Assembly (NCBI RefSeq): GCF_900492205.1 | Contig: NZ_UEYQ01000005.1 | Span: forward strand, 62,001-126,000 | DNA from: Ciceribacter sp. T2.26MG-112.2 | GTDB taxonomy: Bacteria > Pseudomonadota > Alphaproteobacteria > Rhizobiales > Rhizobiaceae | Direction of reading: 5' to 3' | DNA length: 64,000 nt | Shown: piece after piece, positions 56,995-64,000 of the stretch | Position numbering within the stretch: position 1 is the first letter of the stretch | How the letters are laid out: each line of letters starts with the position of its first letter | The notes under the pieces: generated by a model | The model's database searches: none | Seen by the model: the letters and a program-made list of their open reading frames with translations, nothing else | Told to the model about the DNA's origin: nothing | Position numbers and translations under genes: made by a program

Positions 56995-57027
56995 ACAAAA
57001 AGGAAAACCCGGCGCGAGGCCGGGTTT
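56995..57027 (-). terminator. Terminator of icd (minus strand)
   Basis: A 9-bp stem AAACCCGGC/GCCGGGTTT with a 5-nt loop, followed on the minus strand by a T-rich tract, 33 bases beyond the icd stop. Confidence 0.85.
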
Positions 57028-57059
57028 CCGTCATTCTCAAAGGCGTGCTGCCGGATGGC

Positions 57060-58274
57060 TTAAGCCGCCATGGCCTTCTGCAGGTTTTCGTCGACCTTGT
57101 CGAGGAAGGCGGTGGTCGACAGCCAGGGCTGGTCGGGACCGATCAGCAGCGCGAGGTCCTTGGTCATGAAGCCGCTCTCGACGGTGTCGATGCAGACCTT
57201 TTCCAGCGTCGTGGCGAAGCGGGCGAGCTCGGCATTGTCGTCGAGCTTGGCGCGGTGGGCGAGGCCACGGGTCCAGGCGAAGATCGAGGCGATCGAGTTG
57301 GTCGAGGTTTCCTGGCCCTTCTGGTGCTGGCGGTAGTGGCGGGTCACCGTGCCGTGCGCGGCTTCGGCTTCGACCGTCTTGCCATCCGGGGTGAGCAGGA
57401 CCGAGGTCATCAGCCCGAGCGAGCCAAAGCCTTGAGCGACCGTATCGGACTGCACGTCGCCGTCGTAGTTCTTGCACGCCCAGACATAGCCGCCGGACCA
57501 CTTCAGCGCCGATGCGACCATGTCGTCGATCAGGCGGTGTTCGTAGATGATGCCGGCTTCGTCGAACTGAGCCTTGAACTCGTTCTGGTAGACTTCCTCG
57601 AAAATGTCCTTGAAGCGGCCGTCATAGGCCTTGAGGATGGTGTTCTTGGTCGACAGGTAGACCGGCCACTTGCGCATCAGGCCATACATCATCGAGGCAC
57701 GGGCGAAATCGCGGATCGACTCGTCGAGGTTGTACATGGCCATGGCAACGCCGGCGCCCGGAGCCTTGTAGACTTCCTTCTCGATCACTTCGCCGTCTTC
57801 GCCGACGAACTTGATGGTCAGCGTGCCCTTGCCGGGGAACTTGAAGTCGGTCGCCTTGTACTGGTCGCCGAAGGCGTGACGGCCGACAACGATCGGCTTG
57901 GTCCAGCCGGGAACGAGGCGCGGAACGTTCTTGCAGATGATCGGCTCGCGGAAGATGACGCCGCCGAGGATGTTGCGGATCGTGCCGTTCGGGCTCTTCC
58001 ACATTTCCTTGAGGTTGAATTCCTTGACGCGGGCTTCGTCCGGCGTGATCGTCGCGCACTTGATGCCGACGCCGTGCTTCTTGATGGCGTTGGCCGAGTC
58101 GATCGTCACCTGGTCATTGGTGGCGTCGCGGTTCTCGACCGAGAGGTCGTAATATTCGATCTGCAGATCAAGATAGGGCAGGATCAGCTTTTCCTTGATG
58201 AACTGCCAGATGATGCGGGTCATCTCGTCGCCGTCGAGATCGACGACGGGGTTGGCAACCTTGATCTTTTCCAT
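57060..58274 (-). CDS. icd: NADP-dependent isocitrate dehydrogenase (dimeric type)
   Basis: Icd oxidises isocitrate to 2-oxoglutarate in the citric acid cycle. The 404-residue protein is of the eukaryote-like homodimeric class: [20 protein letters not shown] at the start, [12 protein letters not shown] with the substrate-binding Ser, the metal-binding [20 protein letters not shown] and [15 protein letters not shown] for NADP. No regulation is visible. Located between a terminator and a long upstream gap. Confidence 0.96.
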   Translation of the reverse strand: MEKIKVANPVVDLDGDEMTRIIWQFIKEKLILPYLDLQIEYYDLSVENRDATNDQVTIDSANAIKKHGVGIKCATITPDEARVKEFNLKEMWKSPNGTIRNILGGVIFREPIICKNVPRLVPGWTKPIVVGRHAFGDQYKATDFKFPGKGTLTIKFVGEDGEVIEKEVYKAPGAGVAMAMYNLDESIRDFARASMMYGLMRKWPVYLSTKNTILKAYDGRFKDIFEEVYQNEFKAQFDEAGIIYEHRLIDDMVASALKWSGGYVWACKNYDGDVQSDTVAQGFGSLGLMTSVLLTPDGKTVEAEAAHGTVTRHYRQHQKGQETSTNSIASIFAWTRGLAHRAKLDDNAELARFATTLEKVCIDTVESGFMTKDLALLIGPDQPWLSTTAFLDKVDENLQKAMAA

Positions 58275-58502
58275 GAATATCCTCGCAGCTAGGGGGAGGG
58301 ACGAGGGTCCCTGTTTTCTGTCTGGCAGCGCCTATAGCATTCCGGATCGGGAACGCAAAGCGCCGAGCCGCGTGGTATGGGCTTTTCGTTGATGAAATGA
58401 CACCAACTTTGGCCGCATTTCAGCCTCCCGCCGGCACTTGTGGCCGGTGTCGCCTTGGTTAGATTGCCAGCAGCATTCCACTCTTTTTCTGGAAGTCCCG
58501 CG

Positions 58503-59030
58503 ATGAAATCTCTGGCTGCCGCCCATGTCCTTCTTCTCCTTGCCGCCGGTGTCTGCCAGGCAGCCGATCCGACCGCGCCGGTGCGGGAGGTGATCGACGT
58601 GGCGGCCGGCAACTGGGTGGCCGACGGGGCGACGAGCGAGGACGTGTTTGGCGAACCCCGCCTCGCCCGGCTGTTCAGCGCCGACTTCGCCAACACCTAT
58701 CGCGAAGCGTCCCGGCATCCGGCCTATGATCCGCCCGAAGGGGGAACAACGGGTTCGCCATTCGACTACGATCCAATTGCCGGTGGCCAGGATGGCTGCC
58801 CGTTCGAGAACATCCGCATCGAGGACGATGGAGACGGACAGGTGACGGCGCTGTTCAACAACCGCAAATGCTTCGGTGATGGACCTGAATACCAGGAGGA
58901 CACCGTCTTGATCTTCCACGTCGAAGAGGAGGGCGGGCGCCCGGTGATCGATGACATCTATCCGGTGGTGAACGGCAATTCCGGGGCGTCGATCAAGGAC
59001 GAATTGAAAACCATCGCGGCCGATAGATAG
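58503..59030 (+). CDS. Secreted protein of unknown function
   Basis: The 175-residue protein has a signal peptide (about 1-20, ending CQAA). The mature part begins with an acidic helical segment and continues with beta-strands such as VTALFNNRKCF and DTVLIFHVEEEG, and has two Cys. It loosely recalls DUF3828-type periplasmic proteins, but I cannot assign a family with confidence. GGAAG lies seven bases before the ATG at 58503. Confidence 0.72.
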   Translation: MKSLAAAHVLLLLAAGVCQAADPTAPVREVIDVAAGNWVADGATSEDVFGEPRLARLFSADFANTYREASRHPAYDPPEGGTTGSPFDYDPIAGGQDGCPFENIRIEDDGDGQVTALFNNRKCFGDGPEYQEDTVLIFHVEEEGGRPVIDDIYPVVNGNSGASIKDELKTIAADR

Positions 59031-59226
59031 GCAGTCGTGCCATCCTCGAGCCCGACGCATCGCCGCGTCGAGCACGTCAAGGGACCGGTGAACAATCGCA
59101 AGGATCGTCGCCTGGGGCCGATGTCCGGGCGAGAAAAAGGGCGGATGGGCTCGCAAGTCGGTGCGGGGTTTTGATTTTTCCGGCGCTTTGTGCCAGTTAA
59201 GCCGCGAAATTCCACTCGAGGCGGTC

Positions 59227-60057
59227 ATGTCAGGCACCAATAGCGAACGCGAACTTCTGGCCGAGGGGCCGGCGATCATTCTTGTCGAGCCGCAACTCGG
59301 AGAGAATATCGGCATGGTGGCGCGTGCAATGGCCAATTTCGGCCTGTCGGAACTGCGGCTCGTCAATCCGCGCGACGGCTGGCCGAGCGAGAAGGCCCGG
59401 GCCGCCGCCTCCAAGGCCGACCATGTGATCGACGCAACCCGCGTCTTCGATACGCTGGAGGAGGCTCTGGCCGATCTCAACTTCGTCTATGCCACGACCG
59501 CGCGCGAGCGCTACGGCTTCAAGCCCGTGCGCTCGCCGGTGGTGGCGGCTGCGACACTGCGGGCGAAGTTCAAGGCGGGCGAGGCGACCGGCATTATGTT
59601 CGGGCGTGAGCGGTGGGGGCTCACCAACGAGGAAGTGGCGCTTGCCGACGAGATCGTCACCTTCCCGGTCAATCCGGCCTTTGCCTCGCTCAACATCGCC
59701 CAGGCCGTGCTGCTGATGTCCTATGAATGGATGAAGGGCGGCCTCGAGGATCTGACGGAGACCTCCTTCCAGCCGCTCGAGCAGAAGCCGGCCACCAAGG
59801 AGCAATTGTTCGGCATGATCGAATCCGTCGAGGAGGCGCTTGATGCGCGAGGCTATTTCAGGCCGGCCGCGAAGAAGCCTAAGATGATCGACAATCTGCG
59901 CGCCGTGCTGACGCGCCGCTCCTATTCGGAGCAGGAGATCAGCATCATGCGCGGCGTTTTCGCCACATTCGACCGATACAGCCGCAAGAGCCCGCGCGGC
60001 AAGGCGGGACCTTGGCAGGACCTGGACGGGGTGGACGATGACACAAACGGGGCATGA
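59227..60057 (+). CDS. trmJ: tRNA (cytidine/uridine-2'-O-)-methyltransferase TrmJ
   Basis: The 276-residue SPOUT-fold protein has [19 protein letters not shown] near residue 20 for RNA and S-adenosylmethionine, [14 protein letters not shown] near 125 and [13 protein letters not shown] near 160, the knot. TrmJ methylates position 32 of tRNAs in E. coli. GAGG is five bases before the ATG at 59227; an upstream in-frame ATG at 59161 would add non-conserved residues. Its end overlaps murI by 20 bases. Confidence 0.9.
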   Translation: MSGTNSERELLAEGPAIILVEPQLGENIGMVARAMANFGLSELRLVNPRDGWPSEKARAAASKADHVIDATRVFDTLEEALADLNFVYATTARERYGFKPVRSPVVAAATLRAKFKAGEATGIMFGRERWGLTNEEVALADEIVTFPVNPAFASLNIAQAVLLMSYEWMKGGLEDLTETSFQPLEQKPATKEQLFGMIESVEEALDARGYFRPAAKKPKMIDNLRAVLTRRSYSEQEISIMRGVFATFDRYSRKSPRGKAGPWQDLDGVDDDTNGA

Positions 60058-60862
60058 GCCGAAGCCGGTGCTGGTGTTCGACAGCGGCATCGGCGGGCTG
60101 ACCGTGCTGCGCGAGGCGCGCGTGCTGATGCCGGAGCGCGGTTTCATCTATGTCGCCGACGATGCCGGCTTTCCCTATGGCGGCTGGGAGGAAGCGCCGC
60201 TTCGCAAACGCATCCTCGATCTGTTCGCCGAACTGCTCGCGACCTATGACCCGGAAGCGGTGATCGTTGCCTGCAATACCGCCTTCACCCTGGCGGGCAC
60301 CGATCTGCGCCACGCCTTTCCCGACATGCGTTTCATCGGCACGGTGCCGGCGATCAAGCCGGCGGCCGAGCGCACGCGGTCGGGGCTCGTCTCGGTGCTC
60401 GCCACCCCCGGCACGGTCAAGCGCGCCTATACCCGCGACCTCATCCAGTCGTTTGCCGCCAAGTGCCATGTTCGGCTGGTGGGGTCGGAAAACCTGGCAA
60501 GGATGGCCGAGGCCTATATCCGCGGCGAGCCGGTGTCGGACGAGGCGGTGCTGGCCGAGATTTCCCCCTGTTTCGTCGAGAAGGACGGCGCGCGGACCGA
60601 CATCGTCGTGCTGGCCTGCACCCATTATCCCTTCCTCGCCAATGTGTTTCGGCGCCTTGCACCCTGGCCGGTCGACTGGCTCGACCCGGCCGAGGCGATC
60701 GCTCGCCAGGCCCGCCGCTTGGTGCCGTTGGTCGAGGGGGCGGAACACCCGCAAGGTTTCGACTTTGCCGTCTTCACCTCCGGTAAACCCGATTTTTCCA
60801 CCCGTCGTCTGATGCAGGGTTTTGGTCTCGACATCGCAGACGCATCGGTCAAAGCCATGTAG
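60038..60862 (+). CDS. murI: Glutamate racemase
   Basis: MurI makes D-glutamate for peptidoglycan. The 274-residue protein has [11 protein letters not shown] near residue 13, the catalytic C79 in VACNTA and C194 in LACTHYP. The start lies 20 bases inside trmJ, which suggests translational coupling. Confidence 0.95.
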   Translation: MTQTGHEPKPVLVFDSGIGGLTVLREARVLMPERGFIYVADDAGFPYGGWEEAPLRKRILDLFAELLATYDPEAVIVACNTAFTLAGTDLRHAFPDMRFIGTVPAIKPAAERTRSGLVSVLATPGTVKRAYTRDLIQSFAAKCHVRLVGSENLARMAEAYIRGEPVSDEAVLAEISPCFVEKDGARTDIVVLACTHYPFLANVFRRLAPWPVDWLDPAEAIARQARRLVPLVEGAEHPQGFDFAVFTSGKPDFSTRRLMQGFGLDIADASVKAM

Positions 60863-60965
60863 TGCCTCGAAAGCGCCGTCGGTATATTGGAGAACCACCG
60901 GCAAACATGGTAGTGGTCTCATTGCGGCCGGGCAGGCCGTCTTTCACAGGAGCCTCGAGCTTATT

Positions 60966-62255
60966 TTGTTTACGGAAATTCTGATTGTTGCCTTGCTGAC
61001 CCTTCTCAATGGCGTTCTGGCCATGTCCGAGATGGCGGTCGTTTCCTCGCGCACGGCGCGCCTCAAGGTGCTCTCGGAGCAGGGCAATCGTGGCGCAACG
61101 ATCGCCCTGCGGCTTGCCGAGGAGCCGGGCCGCTTCCTGTCGACGGTACAGATCGGCATCACGCTGGTCGGCGTCCTGTCGGGTGCCTTTTCCGGGGCGA
61201 CGCTCGGCGCACGTCTGGCCGGATGGCTGCTACAGCAGGGGCTGTCCGAAAGTCTGGCCAGCGCTCTCGGCGTTGGCTCGGTGGTCGTGATCATCACCTA
61301 TCTGTCGCTGATCGTCGGTGAACTCGTACCCAAGCAGATCGCCCTGCGCAATCCGGAGGCGGTCGCGGCCAAGGTTGGCGGGCCGATGCTGCTCCTATCG
61401 AAGGTGGCGGCACCCCTAGTCTGGTTGCTCGACAATTCCGGACGCACGCTGCTTGCGCTTCTTGGTCAGGGCGGCGCTTCCGCAGGGACGATGACCGACG
61501 AGGAAATCAAGTCCGTGCTGGCGGAAGCACAGAGCGCCGGCGTCATCGAGAACGAGGAATCGGCGATGATTTCCGGCGTCATGCGTCTGGCCGACCGTAC
61601 CGCGCGGGGTCTGATGACACCGCGCCGCGACGTCGAGGTTCTCGATGTCGACGATACGCTCGAGGAAATCCGCGACAAGCTGCGCAGTGCCGCGCATTCG
61701 CGCCTGCCGGTGCGGTCGGGCGATTCCGACGAGATCATCGGCGTGCTGTTCTCCAAGCGAATCTATGACGCGATCGCGCTCGGTACCGACTTCGACATTC
61801 GCGAGCATCTGAGCGAGGTGCCGATCGTCTCCGACCTGGCCAGCGCCGTCGATATTATTCAGGCGATCCGCAGGACGCCGTTGCATATGGTGCTCGTCTA
61901 TGACGAATACGGGCATTTCGAAGGGATCATCACCTCCGGCGACATTCTCGAGGCGATCACCGGCGTGTTCCAGGAGGATGAGGACGACGAACCCTCCGTC
62001 GTGCGCCGTGAGGACGGTTCCTACCTGGTCGCCGGCTGGACGCCGATCGACGAGTTCGTCGACCGCATCCGCATCCCGGTGGAATCCGATCCGGACTATA
62101 CGACCGTCGCTGGCTATGTCATCGCCGAGCTGAAACGCATTCCCGATCTCGGCGAGAGCTTCGAGGCAAACGGCTGGCGCTTCGAGGTGATCGACCTTGA
62201 CGGACGGCGCATCGACAAGCTGCTGGTCTCGCCGGTGGAAGCGCCCTCGATCTGA
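60966..62255 (+). CDS. CNNM/CorC-type membrane protein with CBS domains (HlyC/CorC family)
   Basis: The 429-residue protein has a DUF21/CNNM membrane region with about four helices (residues 1-190), two CBS domains (about 205-330, with RTARGLMTPRRDVEVLD and IQAIRRTPLHMVLVYDEYGHFEG), and a C-terminal CorC/HlyC domain. Family members relate to magnesium or cobalt handling; the older annotation as hemolysin is misleading. I read the start as the TTG at 60966 (MFTEILIVALLTLLN), which places the first helix at the N-terminus; AGGAG lies 13 bases upstream, rather far. Confidence 0.88.
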   Translation: MFTEILIVALLTLLNGVLAMSEMAVVSSRTARLKVLSEQGNRGATIALRLAEEPGRFLSTVQIGITLVGVLSGAFSGATLGARLAGWLLQQGLSESLASALGVGSVVVIITYLSLIVGELVPKQIALRNPEAVAAKVGGPMLLLSKVAAPLVWLLDNSGRTLLALLGQGGASAGTMTDEEIKSVLAEAQSAGVIENEESAMISGVMRLADRTARGLMTPRRDVEVLDVDDTLEEIRDKLRSAAHSRLPVRSGDSDEIIGVLFSKRIYDAIALGTDFDIREHLSEVPIVSDLASAVDIIQAIRRTPLHMVLVYDEYGHFEGIITSGDILEAITGVFQEDEDDEPSVVRREDGSYLVAGWTPIDEFVDRIRIPVESDPDYTTVAGYVIAELKRIPDLGESFEANGWRFEVIDLDGRRIDKLLVSPVEAPSI

Positions 62256-62396
62256 GGGGCTTACACCCCTGGCGAACACCCAATCGCCTGTGGGTTAACG
62301 ATTTCGGGGCGCGAAAAACCGCCGCGCCTTTGCTAGGAAAGCCTTTGGTCCGCTACGGCGGTCTTTTTTCATTCTCCACGCGAGAGAGGTTCGCAA

Positions 62397-63917
62397 TTGC
62401 AGGTCGGGATCGATATGGGAACGGTGTCGGGCGGGGAGCCGGCCAAGCTCGATATCGAGGAGCTTCTGGCCACGCGTCTTCTCGTGCAGGGCAATTCCGG
62501 CTCCGGCAAATCGCATCTTCTTCGGCGCCTGCTCGAGCAGTCGGCGCAATGGGTTCAGCAGGTCATCATCGACCCTGAGGGCGACTTCGTCACGCTTTCG
62601 GACCGGTTCGGCCATCTCGTGGTCGATGGCGAGCGCACGGAAGCCGAACTGGCCGGGATCGCCAACCGTATCCGCCAGCACCGTGTCTCCTGCGTGCTGA
62701 CGCTGGAAGGGCTCGACATCGAGCAGCAGATGCGTGCCGCAGCGGCCTTCCTCAATGGCATGTTCGATGCCGAGCGCGAATACTGGTTCCCTGTGCTGGT
62801 GGTGGTCGACGAAGCGCAGATGTTCGCGCCCTCGGTCGGTGGCGACGTGTCGGAAGACGCCCGCAAGATGTCGCTCGGCGCGATGACCAACCTGATGTGC
62901 CGTGGCCGAAAGCGCGGGCTTGCCGGCGTCATCGCCACGCAGCGGCTGGCCAAGCTCGCCAAGAACGTCGCGGCGGAAGCCTCGAACTTCCTGATGGGCC
63001 GCACCTTCCTCGACATCGACATGGCTCGCGCCGCCGATCTGCTAGGCATGGATCGTCGCCAGGCGGAAATGTTCCGTGACCTGAAGCGCGGCAATTTCGT
63101 CGCCCTCGGTCCGGCTCTGTCGCGCCGGCCGCTGCCGATCGTCATCGGAACGGTCGAAACCTCGGCGCGCTCGTCGAGCCCGAAGCTGATGCCGCTGCCG
63201 GATGCGCCGCAGGACGTGGAAGACCTGATCTTCACGCCCGACCCGGAAGAGTTTACCCGGCCGATCGTGCGGCGCGCGCCGCCGGCGCCGCGTCCGACCA
63301 CTGACATCCTCGCCGAACTGTCGAAGGCCGCGCCGGCCGCAAGTGGCGTCGGAGGATCGGGTGAGGGGCGTCCATCGACGCCGGAAATGTCTGGTGAGGA
63401 GCGCGAGGAGCGGCTCGCCCAGGTGCTGGCCGAAATTCTTGCCGACCCGCAGGCCGCCTATCGCACCGATTCGGTTCTCTATCAGGAGTTTCTGGTGCGT
63501 GCCCGCATGCGGCGCGTCTCAGGCCCGCCGATGGCCATGGGCGAGTTTCGCCGCCGCGTGGCGATCGCCCGATCCGGCGTCGACGAAGAGACGGCGGTGA
63601 GCGAAGGCTGGGCCATGGCGCTTGATCTGTCGCAGCGGGTCTCGGATGACCTGCAAGGCGTGTTCCTGCTGATGGCGAGGGCGGCCATCCGGGGCGAGGC
63701 CTGCCCGTCCGACCAGCGAATCGCCAAGGCCTACGGCACCCATTCGGCCCGCCGTGCCCGGCGTCTGCTCGGCTATTTCGAAGAGCACAACCTGATCGTC
63801 GTCCATACCGACTTTGCCGGCAAGCGCATCGTCGCCTTTCCGGACCTGCAGGCGGAGACCGCGCCCGGCGATCCAAACGCCACCGACGACTGCGAGGTCC
63901 CCTCGGCGGCGGAATAG
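62397..63917 (+). CDS. HerA-like/DUF87 ATPase
   Basis: The 506-residue protein has Walker A GNSGSGKS at residues 32-39, Walker B VLVVVDEAQMF near 134, and the HerA-type arginine region GRKRGLAGVIATQR near 165. A linker rich in Pro (about 285-330) precedes a C-terminal helical domain (about 340-490). Some DUF87 proteins pump DNA with NurA nuclease; no nuclease gene is adjacent here, so the role is unknown. The TTG start has AGAGAGG seven bases upstream. Confidence 0.85.
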   Translation: MQVGIDMGTVSGGEPAKLDIEELLATRLLVQGNSGSGKSHLLRRLLEQSAQWVQQVIIDPEGDFVTLSDRFGHLVVDGERTEAELAGIANRIRQHRVSCVLTLEGLDIEQQMRAAAAFLNGMFDAEREYWFPVLVVVDEAQMFAPSVGGDVSEDARKMSLGAMTNLMCRGRKRGLAGVIATQRLAKLAKNVAAEASNFLMGRTFLDIDMARAADLLGMDRRQAEMFRDLKRGNFVALGPALSRRPLPIVIGTVETSARSSSPKLMPLPDAPQDVEDLIFTPDPEEFTRPIVRRAPPAPRPTTDILAELSKAAPAASGVGGSGEGRPSTPEMSGEEREERLAQVLAEILADPQAAYRTDSVLYQEFLVRARMRRVSGPPMAMGEFRRRVAIARSGVDEETAVSEGWAMALDLSQRVSDDLQGVFLLMARAAIRGEACPSDQRIAKAYGTHSARRARRLLGYFEEHNLIVVHTDFAGKRIVAFPDLQAETAPGDPNATDDCEVPSAAE

Positions 63918-63925
63918 CGGCCGGG

Positions 63926-64000
63926 CTAATCGATCAGCGCCAGCGTCTGCGGGTCCGGCTTTCCGTCGTAGTATTTTGCAAGCAGGGTATCGAACACGCT
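63926..64000 (-). CDS. C-terminal end of a minus-strand gene (partial)
   Basis: The last 24 codons of a gene running in from the right edge can be read, ending LLAKYYDGKPDPQTLALID before TAG. This is faintly like the C-terminus of DUF1810-family proteins, but too short to assign. Confidence 0.5.
   Translation of the reverse strand, partial: SVFDTLLAKYYDGKPDPQTLALID

Overview
The window is a 64 kb stretch of high-GC alphaproteobacterial core chromosome. It most resembles the family Rhizobiaceae (Rhizobium, Agrobacterium, Ensifer, Shinella and relatives). Pointers are a Growth Pole Ring (GPR)-like giant coiled-coil protein, a CckA hybrid kinase, a chimeric malic enzyme with a phosphotransacetylase-like tail, a class II DAHP synthase, BluB under a cobalamin riboswitch, a DksA with only one of the four zinc cysteines, and a FliO-like protein with a long Pro/Ala-rich tail. 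This placement rests on protein-family recognition; no database search was possible. I saw no phage, insertion sequence, CRISPR array, rRNA or tRNA gene.

Layout. 1-7.5 kb: end of an L,D-transpeptidase, gph, rpiA, a DUF2059 protein, gor, a 37-residue candidate membrane peptide, an alpha/beta hydrolase and the DAHP synthase. 7.5-14.7 kb: a GFA-family protein, an unrecognised 306-residue protein, an LtaS/MdoB-type phosphoglycerol transferase, nadE, a TolB-like propeller, then the riboswitch and bluB. 14.8-19.7 kb: a chemoreceptor, a DUF2865 protein and a luxR-luxI quorum-sensing pair with a lux box. 19.8-23.3 kb: malic enzyme, then a small lipoprotein gene and a tetR gene that diverge around a palindromic operator. 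23.3-28.4 kb: an LpxH-type phosphatase and a four-gene Mla-type lipid transport operon. 28.5-36.5 kb: the GPR-like gene, an Hpt-like protein without its histidine, a ferredoxin and a DUF922 protein. 36.6-42.2 kb: folP-folB-folK, a secreted unknown, a YcjF/YcjX pair and a SixA-like phosphatase. 42.4-50.2 kb: dksA, the FliO-like gene, cckA, a LuxR-type regulator and psuK-psuG. 50.3-64 kb: recA, alaS, a SulP transporter, a GST, icd, a secreted unknown, trmJ-murI, a CNNM/CorC-type protein, a HerA-like ATPase and the tail of one more gene.

How the genes work together. Envelope and polar-growth functions recur: L,D-transpeptidase, MurI, Mla, the phosphoglycerol transferase, LpxH-like phosphatase and GPR-like protein. 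Cell-cycle and stress control are represented by CckA, DksA and RecA with a LexA-type site. Several short operons are translationally coupled by overlapping stop and start codons: mlaF-mlaD-lipoprotein, folP-folB-folK, ycjX-ycjF, psuK-psuG and trmJ-murI.

No wholly new multi-gene system is evident. The observations most worth following are the luxR-luxI locus, where the regulator lacks canonical ligand-contact residues; the lipoprotein/TetR module with an 18-bp palindrome between -35 and -10; the Hpt-like protein with Lys at the phospho-acceptor position beside the GPR-like gene; and the 44-residue tandem repeats in the GPR-like protein.
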